Assembly: GCA_046350095.1 (NCBI GenBank)
Contig: JAXMBA010000009.1
Location: 260,058 to 324,057 of the forward strand
Source of the DNA: Urbifossiella sp046350095
GTDB taxonomy: Bacteria; Planctomycetota; Planctomycetia; Gemmatales; Gemmataceae
DNA: 64,000 nucleotides
Direction: 5' to 3'
The position numbers were made by a program, and so were the translations under genes. Below the pieces are notes generated by a model, which did not search any database, had not been told where the DNA came from, and saw only the letters and a list, made by a program, of their open reading frames with translations. Shown here one piece after another: positions 26,411 through 38,856 of this stretch; the first letter of the stretch is position 1, and every line of letters begins with the position of its first letter.

Positions 26411-28666
26411 GTGCCCGACCCCGGTGACCTGCTCGCCGACCTGACCGACGACCAGCGCGCCGCCGTGACGCACGCCGAGGGGCCGCTCCTCATCCTCGCC
26501 GGGGCCGGGTCGGGCAAGACGCGCGTCATCACCCGCCGCGTCGCGTACCTGCTGCAACAGGGCGTGCGGCCCGGCAGCATCCTGGCGATCACCTTCACCA
26601 ACAAGGCCGCGGGCGAGATGCGGCAGCGCGTCGAGAAGCTCGTGCCCGGTAACCGCGTGTGGGTGAGTACGTTCCACAGCCTCGGGGCGCGGCTGCTGCG
26701 ACAGTACGCCGACCGCCTCGGCATCGACCGCAACTTCACGATTTACGACACCGACGACCGCAACAAGCTGGTGAAGGATGCCCTGGCCGCGGCGGGGATG
26801 GACGACGTGAAGTTCAGCCCGGACCGCCTCGGCGGCGCGATCAGTAAGGCGAAGAACCAACTGCTGACGCCGAACCAGTACGAGAAGACGGCGAACGACT
26901 TCTTCTCGCAGACGGTGGCGAAGGTATACCACGGCTACGAGAAGCGCCTCCGCGCCGCGAACGCGATGGACTTCGACGACCTGCTCTACCTCCCGGCCCA
27001 GGCACTGCGGCTCAACGAGGAGTTCCGCCGTGACCTGGACTCCCGGTTCCGCTACGTGCTGATCGACGAATACCAGGACACCAACTCGGCGCAGTACGCG
27101 GTGGCCCGCCGGCTGTCGGTGGACCACCCGAACCTGTGCGTGGTCGGCGACCCCGACCAGTCGATCTACAAGTGGCGTGGCTCGGACATCAAGAACATCC
27201 TCGACTTCGAGCGCGACTTCCCGGCCGCGCGCGTCATCACGCTGACGCAGAACTACCGCAGCACGAAGAACGTCCTCCGCGCCGCCAGCGCACTCATCGA
27301 CCGCAACAAGCAGCGGAAGAAGAAGGCGCTCGTCACCGACAACCCGGCCGGCGAGCCGGTCCGCGTCCTCACCTTCGACAACGGGCTCGACGAGGCCGAG
27401 GGCGTCGTCGTCCGCATCAAAGAGGCCGTGAAGGCCGGCCGCTTCCGCTACCGCGACCACGCCATCTTCCTCCGCATCAACGCTTTGACCCGCTCGCTGG
27501 AATCCGCGTTCGTGAAGCACGGCGTGCCGTTCCAGATCGTGAAGGGCCTGGCGTTTTTCGAGCGGAAGGAGAACCGCGACGTACTCGCGTACCTCCGGCT
27601 CGTTGCCAACCCGCAGGACAACGTCAGCTTCCTCCGCGTCGTGAACGAGCCCTCGCGCGGCGTCGGCAAGACCTCACTGGACCGGCTCGTGTCGTTCGCC
27701 GGTCGTGAGGAGATCCCCCTGCTCGCGGCCGCGGCGCAGGTGGCGCGTATCCCCGAGATCAAGGGGAAGGGTGCGTCCGGCCTCCGCGACTTCTACCGGC
27801 TCGTCACCGAACTGCGGACCAAGCTCGACCTGCCGCCGCACGAGTTGATCGACCTCGTCATCAAGCAGTCGGGCTACGAGAAGGCGCTGCGCGACTCCGA
27901 CGACCCGGAGGACGCCGACCGGCTGGCGAACGTGTCCGAACTCGTGACCGCCGCGAAGCAGTTCCACGACGAGAACCCCGACAGTAAGGTCGTGGACTTC
28001 CTCGAACAGATCACGCTCGCGTCGGACACCGACGGCTGGGACGAGGCCGCCGACCACGTCTCCGTGATGACGCTGCACGCCAGCAAGGGGCTGGAGTTCC
28101 CGGTGGTCTACATCCTCGCGGTAGAGGAGGGGTTGCTCCCCCACGAGCGGAGCCTCGGCAAGGACGAGGACATCGAGGAGGAACGGCGGCTCTGCTTCGT
28201 CGGCATGACGCGGGCGATGAAGGAGCTGTCCCTGAGCCACGCCCGGATGCGCGAGTTCCGGGGGCAACTGAACTACGCCGTCCCGAGCAGCTTTCTTGGA
28301 GAGTTGCCGCGCGACTCGTCCGTCGAACACGTCGATCTGTCGATGACGCGAAACGTCGCTCGCGGGGCCGCGGACGAGTGGCGGGCGAAGGTGGCGCCGG
28401 CGGCGCGCGACTGGGCCGACACGGGCGTGCGGCCGTACATCCCGCCGAAGAAGCCGGACGAATCCGCGTCGATCACGGTGCCGCCGGACACCGGCCTCGC
28501 CGTCGGGGCGCTCGTGCGGCACGACGAGTACGGCCTCGGACAGGTCACCGACCTGAGCGGGTTCGGGGCCCTGCGGCGGGTGAAAGTGCGATTCCCCGGC
28601 CACGGCGAAAAGGTGTTCGTGGCCGACAAGGCGAAGCTGAAGGTAGTCGGGCGGCGGAAAGAGTGA
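26411..28666 (+). CDS. pcrA: ATP-dependent DNA helicase, UvrD/PcrA type (superfamily 1)
   Basis: 751 residues. Motifs in order: Q motif LTDDQRAAV (11-19), Walker A GAGSGKT (31-37), motif Ia ITFTNKAA, motif II DEYQDTN (near 218), motif III GDPDQSIYKWRGSD, motif IV LTQNYRST, motif V VMTLHASKGLEF, motif VI GMTRAMKEL. A small C-terminal beta domain (about 690-748, GALVRHDEYGLGQV...VRFP) is typical of PcrA. It unwinds DNA 3' to 5' in repair and replication. GTG at 26411 is preceded by AAGGAG seven bases away, which decides the start. Confidence 0.95.
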   Translation: MPDPGDLLADLTDDQRAAVTHAEGPLLILAGAGSGKTRVITRRVAYLLQQGVRPGSILAITFTNKAAGEMRQRVEKLVPGNRVWVSTFHSLGARLLRQYADRLGIDRNFTIYDTDDRNKLVKDALAAAGMDDVKFSPDRLGGAISKAKNQLLTPNQYEKTANDFFSQTVAKVYHGYEKRLRAANAMDFDDLLYLPAQALRLNEEFRRDLDSRFRYVLIDEYQDTNSAQYAVARRLSVDHPNLCVVGDPDQSIYKWRGSDIKNILDFERDFPAARVITLTQNYRSTKNVLRAASALIDRNKQRKKKALVTDNPAGEPVRVLTFDNGLDEAEGVVVRIKEAVKAGRFRYRDHAIFLRINALTRSLESAFVKHGVPFQIVKGLAFFERKENRDVLAYLRLVANPQDNVSFLRVVNEPSRGVGKTSLDRLVSFAGREEIPLLAAAAQVARIPEIKGKGASGLRDFYRLVTELRTKLDLPPHELIDLVIKQSGYEKALRDSDDPEDADRLANVSELVTAAKQFHDENPDSKVVDFLEQITLASDTDGWDEAADHVSVMTLHASKGLEFPVVYILAVEEGLLPHERSLGKDEDIEEERRLCFVGMTRAMKELSLSHARMREFRGQLNYAVPSSFLGELPRDSSVEHVDLSMTRNVARGAADEWRAKVAPAARDWADTGVRPYIPPKKPDESASITVPPDTGLAVGALVRHDEYGLGQVTDLSGFGALRRVKVRFPGHGEKVFVADKAKLKVVGRRKE

Positions 28667-28669
28667 CGG

Positions 28670-29563
28670 CTACCAGTCCTGACGCGGTAACCGCTCGAGC
28701 GCTTCCTTGAAGGCCTTCGCGGAACCGAACCGGTCCGTTGGGACTTTTGCGATCCCCTTCAACAGCAGCGCGGCCGTCTCGTCGTCGAGGTCTTTGTTCA
28801 CGTCCTTCGGGTTCTTCGGCGGCGTGTTCATCACGCGGCGGGAGTACTCGTTCGAGTCCATCGACCGCTCCCACGGCAGGCTGAACGTGAACATTTCGTA
28901 GGCCGTGACGCCGAGCGCGAACATGTCCACGCGGTGGTCGGTGGTCCGGCGGGCGAGCAGCTCCGGGGCCATGATTTCCTTGGTGCCGGTGCGGTTGCCG
29001 GGGGCGCAGAACTGCGGCGTGTACGGGATCGTGAGCCCGAAGTCGATGAGCTTGAGCACGCCCTCGGTGTTGACCATGATGTTCCGGGCGCACAGGTCGC
29101 GGTGCAGGTACTTCGAGTCGTGGATGTACTGGACGGCGTCGCACAGCTGCGACAGGTAGTTGATCCGGTTCCCCTTCAGCTGGGCGTTCCGCGTCTCGAC
29201 CAGGTAGCTGAGGCCGTAACCTTCGACCCACTCCATCACGATGTACGGCTCGCCGTTGGTGGTGACGCCGTGCTCGTAGGTGCGCATGATGTTGTCGTGC
29301 CGCAGGGCCATGCAGATCTCGCCCTCGGACGGCTTCTTCAGGCCGGGGAACCGGCCCTCGAACTCCTTCGTCTTCACCTTGTCGAGGATCTTGAGGCAGA
29401 CGTTGCGGCCGATCTCCCGGTCGTAGGCCCGGTAGACCTTGGACATGCTCCCCTGGCCGGTCTTGCCGCTCAGCTCGAACCGTTTGGCGATGTTCGCCAC
29501 CTTGCGCGGCGCGCCTTTGCCCTTCTCTTTGCCCTTGCCACTCAGGAAGTCGAAGAAGCCCAC
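28670..29563 (-). CDS. Protein kinase with HRDLCARN catalytic loop
   Basis: 297 residues, a soluble Hanks-type kinase without receptor domain. Gly-rich loop GKTGQGSMSKVY (33-44), Lys58 (VCLKIL), Glu82, catalytic loop HRDLCARN (154-161) with Asp156 and Asn161, IDFG (Asp174), and MAPEL (199-201). The loop matches the tyrosine-kinase pattern HRDLxARN rather than the usual bacterial HRDLKPxN; the Lys of the serine/threonine loop is missing. The N-terminus (1-20) is very Lys/Gly-rich. Starts at GTG. It follows accD by 15 bases, so it is probably co-transcribed with lipid and glycolysis genes. A substrate among them is only a guess. Confidence 0.88.
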   Translation of the reverse strand: MGFFDFLSGKGKEKGKGAPRKVANIAKRFELSGKTGQGSMSKVYRAYDREIGRNVCLKILDKVKTKEFEGRFPGLKKPSEGEICMALRHDNIMRTYEHGVTTNGEPYIVMEWVEGYGLSYLVETRNAQLKGNRINYLSQLCDAVQYIHDSKYLHRDLCARNIMVNTEGVLKLIDFGLTIPYTPQFCAPGNRTGTKEIMAPELLARRTTDHRVDMFALGVTAYEMFTFSLPWERSMDSNEYSRRVMNTPPKNPKDVNKDLDDETAALLLKGIAKVPTDRFGSAKAFKEALERLPRQDW

Positions 29564-29578
29564 GTGCGCCTCGGGCCG

Positions 29579-30409
29579 TTACTGGATGTCGCAGTAGTCG
29601 ATGATGCGGGCGACCTCGGTCCGCAGGTCGCGGCGGTGGACGATGCGGTCCACGAACCCGTGCTTCAGCAGGAATTCGCTCGTCTGGAACTTCTCGGGCA
29701 ACTCGAGCCCGACGGTGTTGCGGATCGTCCGCCGGCCGGCGAAGCCGATCATCGCCCCGGGCTCGGCCAGGTGGATGTCGCCCTGCAAGGCCCAGCTCGC
29801 GGCCACCCCGCCCATCGTCGGGTTCGTCAGGATCGAAATGTACAGCCCGCCGGCCGTGTCGTACCGGGCCAGTGCGGCCGACACCTTGGCCATCTGCATC
29901 AGCGACAGGATGCCCTCCTGCATCCGCGCGCCGCCGCCGGAGCCGCTGACGAAGATGAGCGGGAGCTTCGCGTCGGCGGCGCGCTCGGCGGCACGGGCCA
30001 GCTTCTCGCCGACCACACTCCCCATGCTCCCGGCCATGAAGTGGAAGTCGGTGATGCCGAGCACGACCGGCCGGCCGCGGACGAAGCCCTTGCCGCACAC
30101 GGCCGCGTCCTTCTGGCCCGTCTTCGCCTGCTCCTCGGCGAGGCGCTGGGCGTAGGGGATGCGGTCCACGAACCCGAGCGGGTCGCACGGCGCCAGCTCC
30201 GCGTCCCACTCCTCGAAGCTGTCGGTGTCGAGCAGCTGGGCGATGCGGTCGCGGACGGGCACGGTGAAGTGGTGGTCGCACTCCGGGCAGACGAACAACC
30301 GGGCCTCGACCTCCTTGCGGTAGACCGTGGCCTTGCACCCCGGGCAGCGGAGCCACAGCCCCTCCGGGACGCCCTTCTTCCGGTCGGCGGATTGCGGGAT
30401 CGAGGACAT
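29579..30409 (-). CDS. accD: Acetyl-CoA carboxylase carboxyltransferase subunit beta
   Basis: 276 residues. The N-terminal zinc finger has Cys22, Cys25, Cys41 and Cys44 (CPGC and CPEC). The crotonase-fold carboxyltransferase region includes GSMGSVVGEK, SGSGGGARMQEG and NPTMGGVAASWA, all standard for AccD. With AccA it transfers carboxyl from biotin to acetyl-CoA to form malonyl-CoA for fatty-acid synthesis. No accA is in the window. It begins 13 bases after pgk. Confidence 0.96.
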   Translation of the reverse strand: MSSIPQSADRKKGVPEGLWLRCPGCKATVYRKEVEARLFVCPECDHHFTVPVRDRIAQLLDTDSFEEWDAELAPCDPLGFVDRIPYAQRLAEEQAKTGQKDAAVCGKGFVRGRPVVLGITDFHFMAGSMGSVVGEKLARAAERAADAKLPLIFVSGSGGGARMQEGILSLMQMAKVSAALARYDTAGGLYISILTNPTMGGVAASWALQGDIHLAEPGAMIGFAGRRTIRNTVGLELPEKFQTSEFLLKHGFVDRIVHRRDLRTEVARIIDYCDIQ

Positions 30410-30422
30410 CAGGAACCCGGAG

Positions 30423-31637
30423 TTAGCCGCGGTCGTCGATCTGGGCCAGGGACTGGAACTTCCGCCCCTCGACGTAAGCGAGGAACGCCCCGCCGCCGGT
30501 GGACACGTGGGTCATCTTGCTGTCGTAGCCGAACTGCTCGACGGCCTCGGCCGTCTCGCCGCCGCCCACGACCGTGACGGCGCCGCTGTCGGCCATCGCC
30601 GCGGCCACGCCCTTTGTGCCGGAGCTGAACGCGGGTTGCTCGAACCAGCCGACGGGGCCGTTCCAGATCACCGTCGCGGCCTGTTTGATCTTCCCGGCGA
30701 ACAGGGCGAGGGTCTTCGGCCCGATGTCCACCCCCTCGCAGTCCGCGGGGATGGCCGAGCCGACCTCGACGACCTGCGTCACGCCCAGGTCGCTCGACTT
30801 CGCCGCGAGGCAGTCCACGGGCAGAGTAATCTTCCCGCCGACGTGGCCGAGCAGCGGCGTGGCGGCGGCCAACTCCTCCTCGGCGACACGGGTGCCGCCC
30901 ACGTCGAAGCCCTTGAGCTTCAGGAAGGTGTAGGCCATCTTCCCACCGATGAGCAGCGAATCGACCTTTGAGAGAAGGGCGTTGATGAACGCGATCTTGT
31001 CGGACACCTTGGCGCCGCCCATGACCGCCAGCACCGGCTTCTTCGGGGTCGTCATCAGCCCGTCAACGATCGTCAATTCCTTCTCGACGAGGAGCCCGAC
31101 GGCCCGTGGCTTGCCGACCGCCTTCATCGCGGCCGGAACCGCCACCATGCTGGCGTCCTTGTCGTTGTGGCAGGTGCCGAAGGCGTCGTTGACGTAGGCG
31201 TCGGCGAGGCCGGCGACGGCGGCTGCGAACTCGGGGTCGTTCTTCTGCTCGCGCGGGTCGAACCTCAGGTTCTCCAGCAGCAGCACCTCGCCCGGGGTCA
31301 GCGCCGCGGCCGCGGCGGACACCGCCGACCCGACCACCTCGTTCGCCGCCTTCTTGACCGGTCGGCCGAGCAACTCGCCGAAGCGGGCCGCGACCTTGTC
31401 CATCGTCAGGTTCGCCCGCTCCTCGGGGGTCGCCTTATCGGGCCGGCCGAGGTGGCTCATGGCGATCACGGCCGCGCCGGCGTCGAGGAGCGCCTGCACG
31501 GTCGGCAGCGCACCGCGGATGCGGCGGTCGTTCTTGACCGCGCCGGTCTTTTTGTCGAGCGGGACGTTGAAGTCCACGCGCACGAGCACCTTCTTGCCGG
31601 CGAGCGGGCCGAGGTCGGTCAGCGTCTTCTTGGGCAC
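30423..31637 (-). CDS. pgk: Phosphoglycerate kinase
   Basis: 404 residues, normal length. PGK hallmarks are present: VLVRVDFNVPLD (about 17-28), SHLGRP, the NDAFGTCHN segment, LGGAKVSDKI-like MGGAKVSDKI, WNGPVGWFE, and the C-terminal STGGGAFL. It interconverts 1,3-bisphosphoglycerate and 3-phosphoglycerate with ATP formation. The start is GTG at 31637 with CGGAG upstream; the frame continues upstream but without PGK similarity. It follows the membrane protein gene by 23 bases and gap beyond that. Confidence 0.96.
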   Translation of the reverse strand: MPKKTLTDLGPLAGKKVLVRVDFNVPLDKKTGAVKNDRRIRGALPTVQALLDAGAAVIAMSHLGRPDKATPEERANLTMDKVAARFGELLGRPVKKAANEVVGSAVSAAAAALTPGEVLLLENLRFDPREQKNDPEFAAAVAGLADAYVNDAFGTCHNDKDASMVAVPAAMKAVGKPRAVGLLVEKELTIVDGLMTTPKKPVLAVMGGAKVSDKIAFINALLSKVDSLLIGGKMAYTFLKLKGFDVGGTRVAEEELAAATPLLGHVGGKITLPVDCLAAKSSDLGVTQVVEVGSAIPADCEGVDIGPKTLALFAGKIKQAATVIWNGPVGWFEQPAFSSGTKGVAAAMADSGAVTVVGGGETAEAVEQFGYDSKMTHVSTGGGAFLAYVEGRKFQSLAQIDDRG

Positions 31638-31660
31638 TCGCGAACTCCGGGAGGCAGGCG

Positions 31661-32215
31661 TCAGTCGTCGAAATACACGTCGTCGTCCGGCTCGAGAACT
31701 TTCAGTTTGCCGCGGGCGTACTCCTCGAATTTGTAGAGGAGCCGGCGCGGGTGGATGCTCGGGTTCGGGCCGCCGCAACTGAAAACGATCTTCTCGCCGC
31801 CGCCTGTGATGGTGAACTCGTAATTCACCATCTCGCCGCGGTACTCCTGCGTGCCGTCGCCCAAGTTGGTGACCCGCATCACGCCGCGGGAGCGCCCGAC
31901 GAGGGACTTCTGCACCACCACCCGCTTCACCTCGTCCCACCGGATCTCGACGGCCTCGCCGCGGTGGACCGAGCGGACGCCCTTCGTGCGCACCTCGAAG
32001 ATGCGGGCCTGCCCGGACTTCCCTACCCAGCTGGCGAACCACCCCGCGAACACGATTACCGCCGCGCCGACGACCGCGAGCGGCTGGGTAAACAGGGCAA
32101 TGATCCCGACGACCACACCGAGCCCGATCACGGCATAGCCACCGTAGAGGAACGCCTCGTTGACGTTCCCCGAGGTGAGAAGGAGCTTGCCGAGCGAGTC
32201 CTTCTTTCTGGCCAT
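31661..32215 (-). CDS. Membrane protein with PH-like domain
   Basis: 184 residues. Two adjacent membrane segments at about 22-42 and 44-64 form a hairpin. Residues 70-165 look like a bacterial PH-type beta domain (IFEVRTKGVRSV, IRWDEVKRVVVQ) followed by an acidic tail DDDVYFDD. This layout is like small PH-domain membrane proteins of unknown role. It sits between gap and pgk, 22 and 23 bases from each, so it is probably made with them. A membrane link to glycolytic enzymes is speculation. Confidence 0.7.
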   Translation of the reverse strand: MARKKDSLGKLLLTSGNVNEAFLYGGYAVIGLGVVVGIIALFTQPLAVVGAAVIVFAGWFASWVGKSGQARIFEVRTKGVRSVHRGEAVEIRWDEVKRVVVQKSLVGRSRGVMRVTNLGDGTQEYRGEMVNYEFTITGGGEKIVFSCGGPNPSIHPRRLLYKFEEYARGKLKVLEPDDDVYFDD

Positions 32216-32237
32216 GCCGCGCCTCGGGCCGCCGGGG

Positions 32238-33290
32238 TCATGCCTTCTTGATCATGTACTGGAGCAGGTCCACGCAGCGGTTGCTGTAGCCCCACTCGTT
32301 GTCGTACCAGCTCACCAGCTTGAAGAACCGGCTGTTCAGCTCGATGCCGCTGCCGGCGTCAAAGATGCTGCTGTGGTTGTCGTGGATGAAGTCGGTACTC
32401 ACCACCTCGTCGGCGGTGTAGGCGAGGACGCCCTTCAGGTACGTCTCGCTCGCCTTCTTCATCGCGGCGCAGATGTCCTTGTAGCTCGTCTCCTTCGTCG
32501 TCTTCACCGTCAGGTCCACGACGCTGACGGTCGGCGTCGGCACGCGGAACGACATGCCGGTGAGCTTCCCCTTCACCTCGGGGATGGCCAGGCCCACGGC
32601 CCGGGCGGCGCCGGTGCCGCTCGGGATGATGTTGATCGCCGCCGACCGGCCGCCCTTCCAGTCCTTCTTGCTCGGGCCGTCCACCGTCTTCTGCGTCGCG
32701 GTGTAGCTGTGGACGGTCGTCATCAACCCCTCCTCGACGCCGAAGCCCTCCTTGAGGAGGACGTGGACGACCGGGGCGAGGCAGTTCGTGGTGCAGCTGG
32801 CGTTGCTGATGATGTTGTGCTTCGAGGCGTCGTACTTCTCGTGGTTGACGCCCATCACCACGGTGATGTCTTCGTCCTTGGCGGGGGCCGAGATGATGAC
32901 CTTCTTCGCGCCCGCCGTGATGTGCCCCTTGGCCTTCGCGGCCTCGGTGAACAGGCCGGTGCTCTCGATGACGTACTCGACGCCCAGCTCCTTCCACGGC
33001 AGCGCCGCCGGGCCTTCCTTCACGGCCAGGCACTTGATCTCGTGGCCGTTCACGACCAGCACGTCGTCCTCGGCCACCGAGGGGCTCGACTTCTTGCTGG
33101 CGACCTCGCCGGCGAACTTCCCCTGCGTGGAGTCGTACTTGAGCAGGTAGGCGAGGTTGTCGGCGGGTACCAGGTCGTTGACGGCGACCACGTCCAGCGT
33201 CTTGCCGAGGTGCCCCTGCTCGACCAGAGCCCGGAACACCAGCCGGCCGATCCGCCCGAACCCGTTGATCCCGACCTTGACAGCGGCCAT
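32238..33290 (-). CDS. gap: Glyceraldehyde-3-phosphate dehydrogenase, type I
   Basis: 350 residues. NAD-binding GINGFGRIGR (7-16), catalytic Cys166 in SNASCTTNC, His194 (TTVHSYT), and the phosphate-binding loops SGTGAARAVG and the C-terminal WYDNEWGYS. The enzyme oxidises glyceraldehyde-3-phosphate with inorganic phosphate and NAD. Residues VNDL at 38-40 suit NAD over NADP. It is slightly longer than the usual 335 residues. It heads the run gap - membrane protein - pgk - accD - kinase and has a -10-like TAGATT 37 bases upstream. Confidence 0.96.
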   Translation of the reverse strand: MAAVKVGINGFGRIGRLVFRALVEQGHLGKTLDVVAVNDLVPADNLAYLLKYDSTQGKFAGEVASKKSSPSVAEDDVLVVNGHEIKCLAVKEGPAALPWKELGVEYVIESTGLFTEAAKAKGHITAGAKKVIISAPAKDEDITVVMGVNHEKYDASKHNIISNASCTTNCLAPVVHVLLKEGFGVEEGLMTTVHSYTATQKTVDGPSKKDWKGGRSAAINIIPSGTGAARAVGLAIPEVKGKLTGMSFRVPTPTVSVVDLTVKTTKETSYKDICAAMKKASETYLKGVLAYTADEVVSTDFIHDNHSSIFDAGSGIELNSRFFKLVSWYDNEWGYSNRCVDLLQYMIKKA

Positions 33291-33327
33291 CTGCGTGCGT
33301 CTCCCGTGGGGTGCCGGTCCGGGGGTG

Positions 33328-33333
33328 AATCTA
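33328..33333 (-). promoter_or_regulatory. Candidate -10 hexamer (TAGATT) for the gap operon
   Basis: TAGATT on the minus strand lies 37 bases before the gap ATG at 33290. It fits the recurrent TAGA(A/C/T)T motif and spacing in this window. It would drive gap, the membrane protein gene, pgk, accD and the kinase gene. Confidence 0.42.
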
Positions 33334-33386
33334 CGGACGGGTGCGGGAAACGCCCACCCGCCGCGTCGGCCGTGCTACACCCGGTG

Positions 33387-35324
<1,938 letters not shown>

Positions 35325-35371
35325 CGGCTCGGCCCCGTCAGTCGTTGTGTGCCTCGGACTCGAACCCGCAG

Positions 35372-37720
<2,349 letters not shown>

Positions 37721-37806
37721 CACTCGCCTCGCCGAACTCGGTGCCACCCGCCCATCATAGAAGGCGGGCGAACCACCCTCCGGATTTGACTGGTGAACGG
37801 ATTTAT

Positions 37807-37812
37807 AGTATA
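37807..37812 (-). promoter_or_regulatory. AT-rich island with TATACT, possible promoter for the topoisomerase genes
   Basis: The stretch around 37785-37815 is the most AT-rich part of the gap 37721-37920. On the minus strand it contains TATACT followed by TATAAAT, 86 bases before the subunit A start. No good -35 is visible. On the plus strand TTGACT and TATAGT are only 12 bases apart, too close for a normal promoter. Confidence 0.35.
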
Positions 37813-37866
37813 GCCCACGTCTTGCCCGCGGGCCGAGGTCGGTAGCCGGGGCCGCACCAAACGCGA

Positions 37867-37891
37867 GCAACCCCCGGGAGCCGGGGGTTGC
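37867..37891 (-). terminator. GC-rich hairpin after the PhnD-like gene
   Basis: GCAACCCCCGG (37867-37877) pairs perfectly over 11 bases with CCGGGGGTTGC (37881-37891) around a three-base loop. It lies 29 bases downstream of the stop of the minus-strand PhnD-like gene. No T-tract follows on the minus strand, only a short TTT, so it may act as a weak or factor-assisted terminator. Confidence 0.55.
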
Positions 37892-37920
37892 GGGGCGTCG
37901 GGATTGTACGGGTCGCCCGC

Positions 37921-38817
37921 CTACGGATTCATCGTCATGCCCATCGCGGCCCGCGGCGCGGGGTACTTCGCGGCCACGGCCCGCAGCTCGGCGTCGTGCG
38001 CGGCCGGCACCTCCTCGAAGCCGCGCAGCTTCCACATGAACAGGAACGCCCGGCCGGTCGGCTCGTTCTTCGTGTTCAGCAGCCCAGACTTGATCCGGGT
38101 GACCATCTCCGGGGTGAGCGTATCCTTCCGGTAGACGACGGTCGAATACGGGAACGGGTCGCTCTGGGCGAGTACGCGGAGCTGGGCGCCGCGGCCCGGG
38201 CGGTCGTTGCGGAAGGCGTCCAGCGTCGCCACGTCGATCACCGCCGCCTGCGCCTTGCCGTCGATGACGAGGTCGAGCACGTCGTCCGGCCCCTGCTTCG
38301 GGGTGTGAGTGGGGACGACCGTGCCGGCCGGGAGCGTCTCGGCGAGCCGCTCCGCGAACAGGTAGCAGTGGGCCTTCGAGCCGAGCGGCAGGGCCACGGC
38401 GCCCTTCAGGTTCGCCGGCACCTGGGCCTTGCTGTCGGCGTGCACGACCAGTGCCGCCTGGAAGCGGCGGGCCGGCACGCTTACGGCGAGTGGGATCAAG
38501 TCGGGGTGGCGGTCCTTCACCCACGCCCACTCGAACCCGTGGAACACGCCGACGTGCGTCTTCTTCTCCTGGAGCCGGGACGCCAGCTGGTCACAGTCGG
38601 CGAACACGTCGAGCTCGCCGACCAGGCCGGTCTGCCGCTTGAGCAGGTCGCGGAACGGAGTCGCGGCGGCGTGGACGAGCGGCGGCGGCACGTCGCGAAA
38701 CATCCCCTCGACGACGCCAAGGCGGATCCCCCCCGGCGGCTGGGCCGTGGCGGGCGTGGCAAGGCCGACGGCCACCACGAGCATTGTCAAGGCCGTCAAC
38801 GCGGAAGCCCGTACCAC
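37921..38817 (-). CDS. PhnD-like phosphate/phosphonate ABC transporter substrate-binding protein
   Basis: 298 residues with a signal peptide (about 1-25). The core is a periplasmic binding protein fold of the PhnD/DUF3834 type: LGVVEGMF strand, FRDLLKRQTG, VGVFHGFEWAWVK, and the second-lobe segment SDPFPYSTVVYRKD, all typical. No ABC permease or ATPase gene is in the window, so it may be a stand-alone sensor. Start codon GTG. It follows the TolC-like gene by 39 bases and is probably in its transcript. Confidence 0.78.
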   Translation of the reverse strand: MVRASALTALTMLVVAVGLATPATAQPPGGIRLGVVEGMFRDVPPPLVHAAATPFRDLLKRQTGLVGELDVFADCDQLASRLQEKKTHVGVFHGFEWAWVKDRHPDLIPLAVSVPARRFQAALVVHADSKAQVPANLKGAVALPLGSKAHCYLFAERLAETLPAGTVVPTHTPKQGPDDVLDLVIDGKAQAAVIDVATLDAFRNDRPGRGAQLRVLAQSDPFPYSTVVYRKDTLTPEMVTRIKSGLLNTKNEPTGRAFLFMWKLRGFEEVPAAHDAELRAVAAKYPAPRAAMGMTMNP

Positions 38818-38856
38818 GTCCCACCCCCCGGGGAAAAAGGAAAACCAACGAGCCCG

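Noticed and set aside
37786..37812. Plus-strand promoter TTGACT-TATAGT
   Set aside because: The spacer is only 12 bases and there is no plus-strand gene downstream until 40433.
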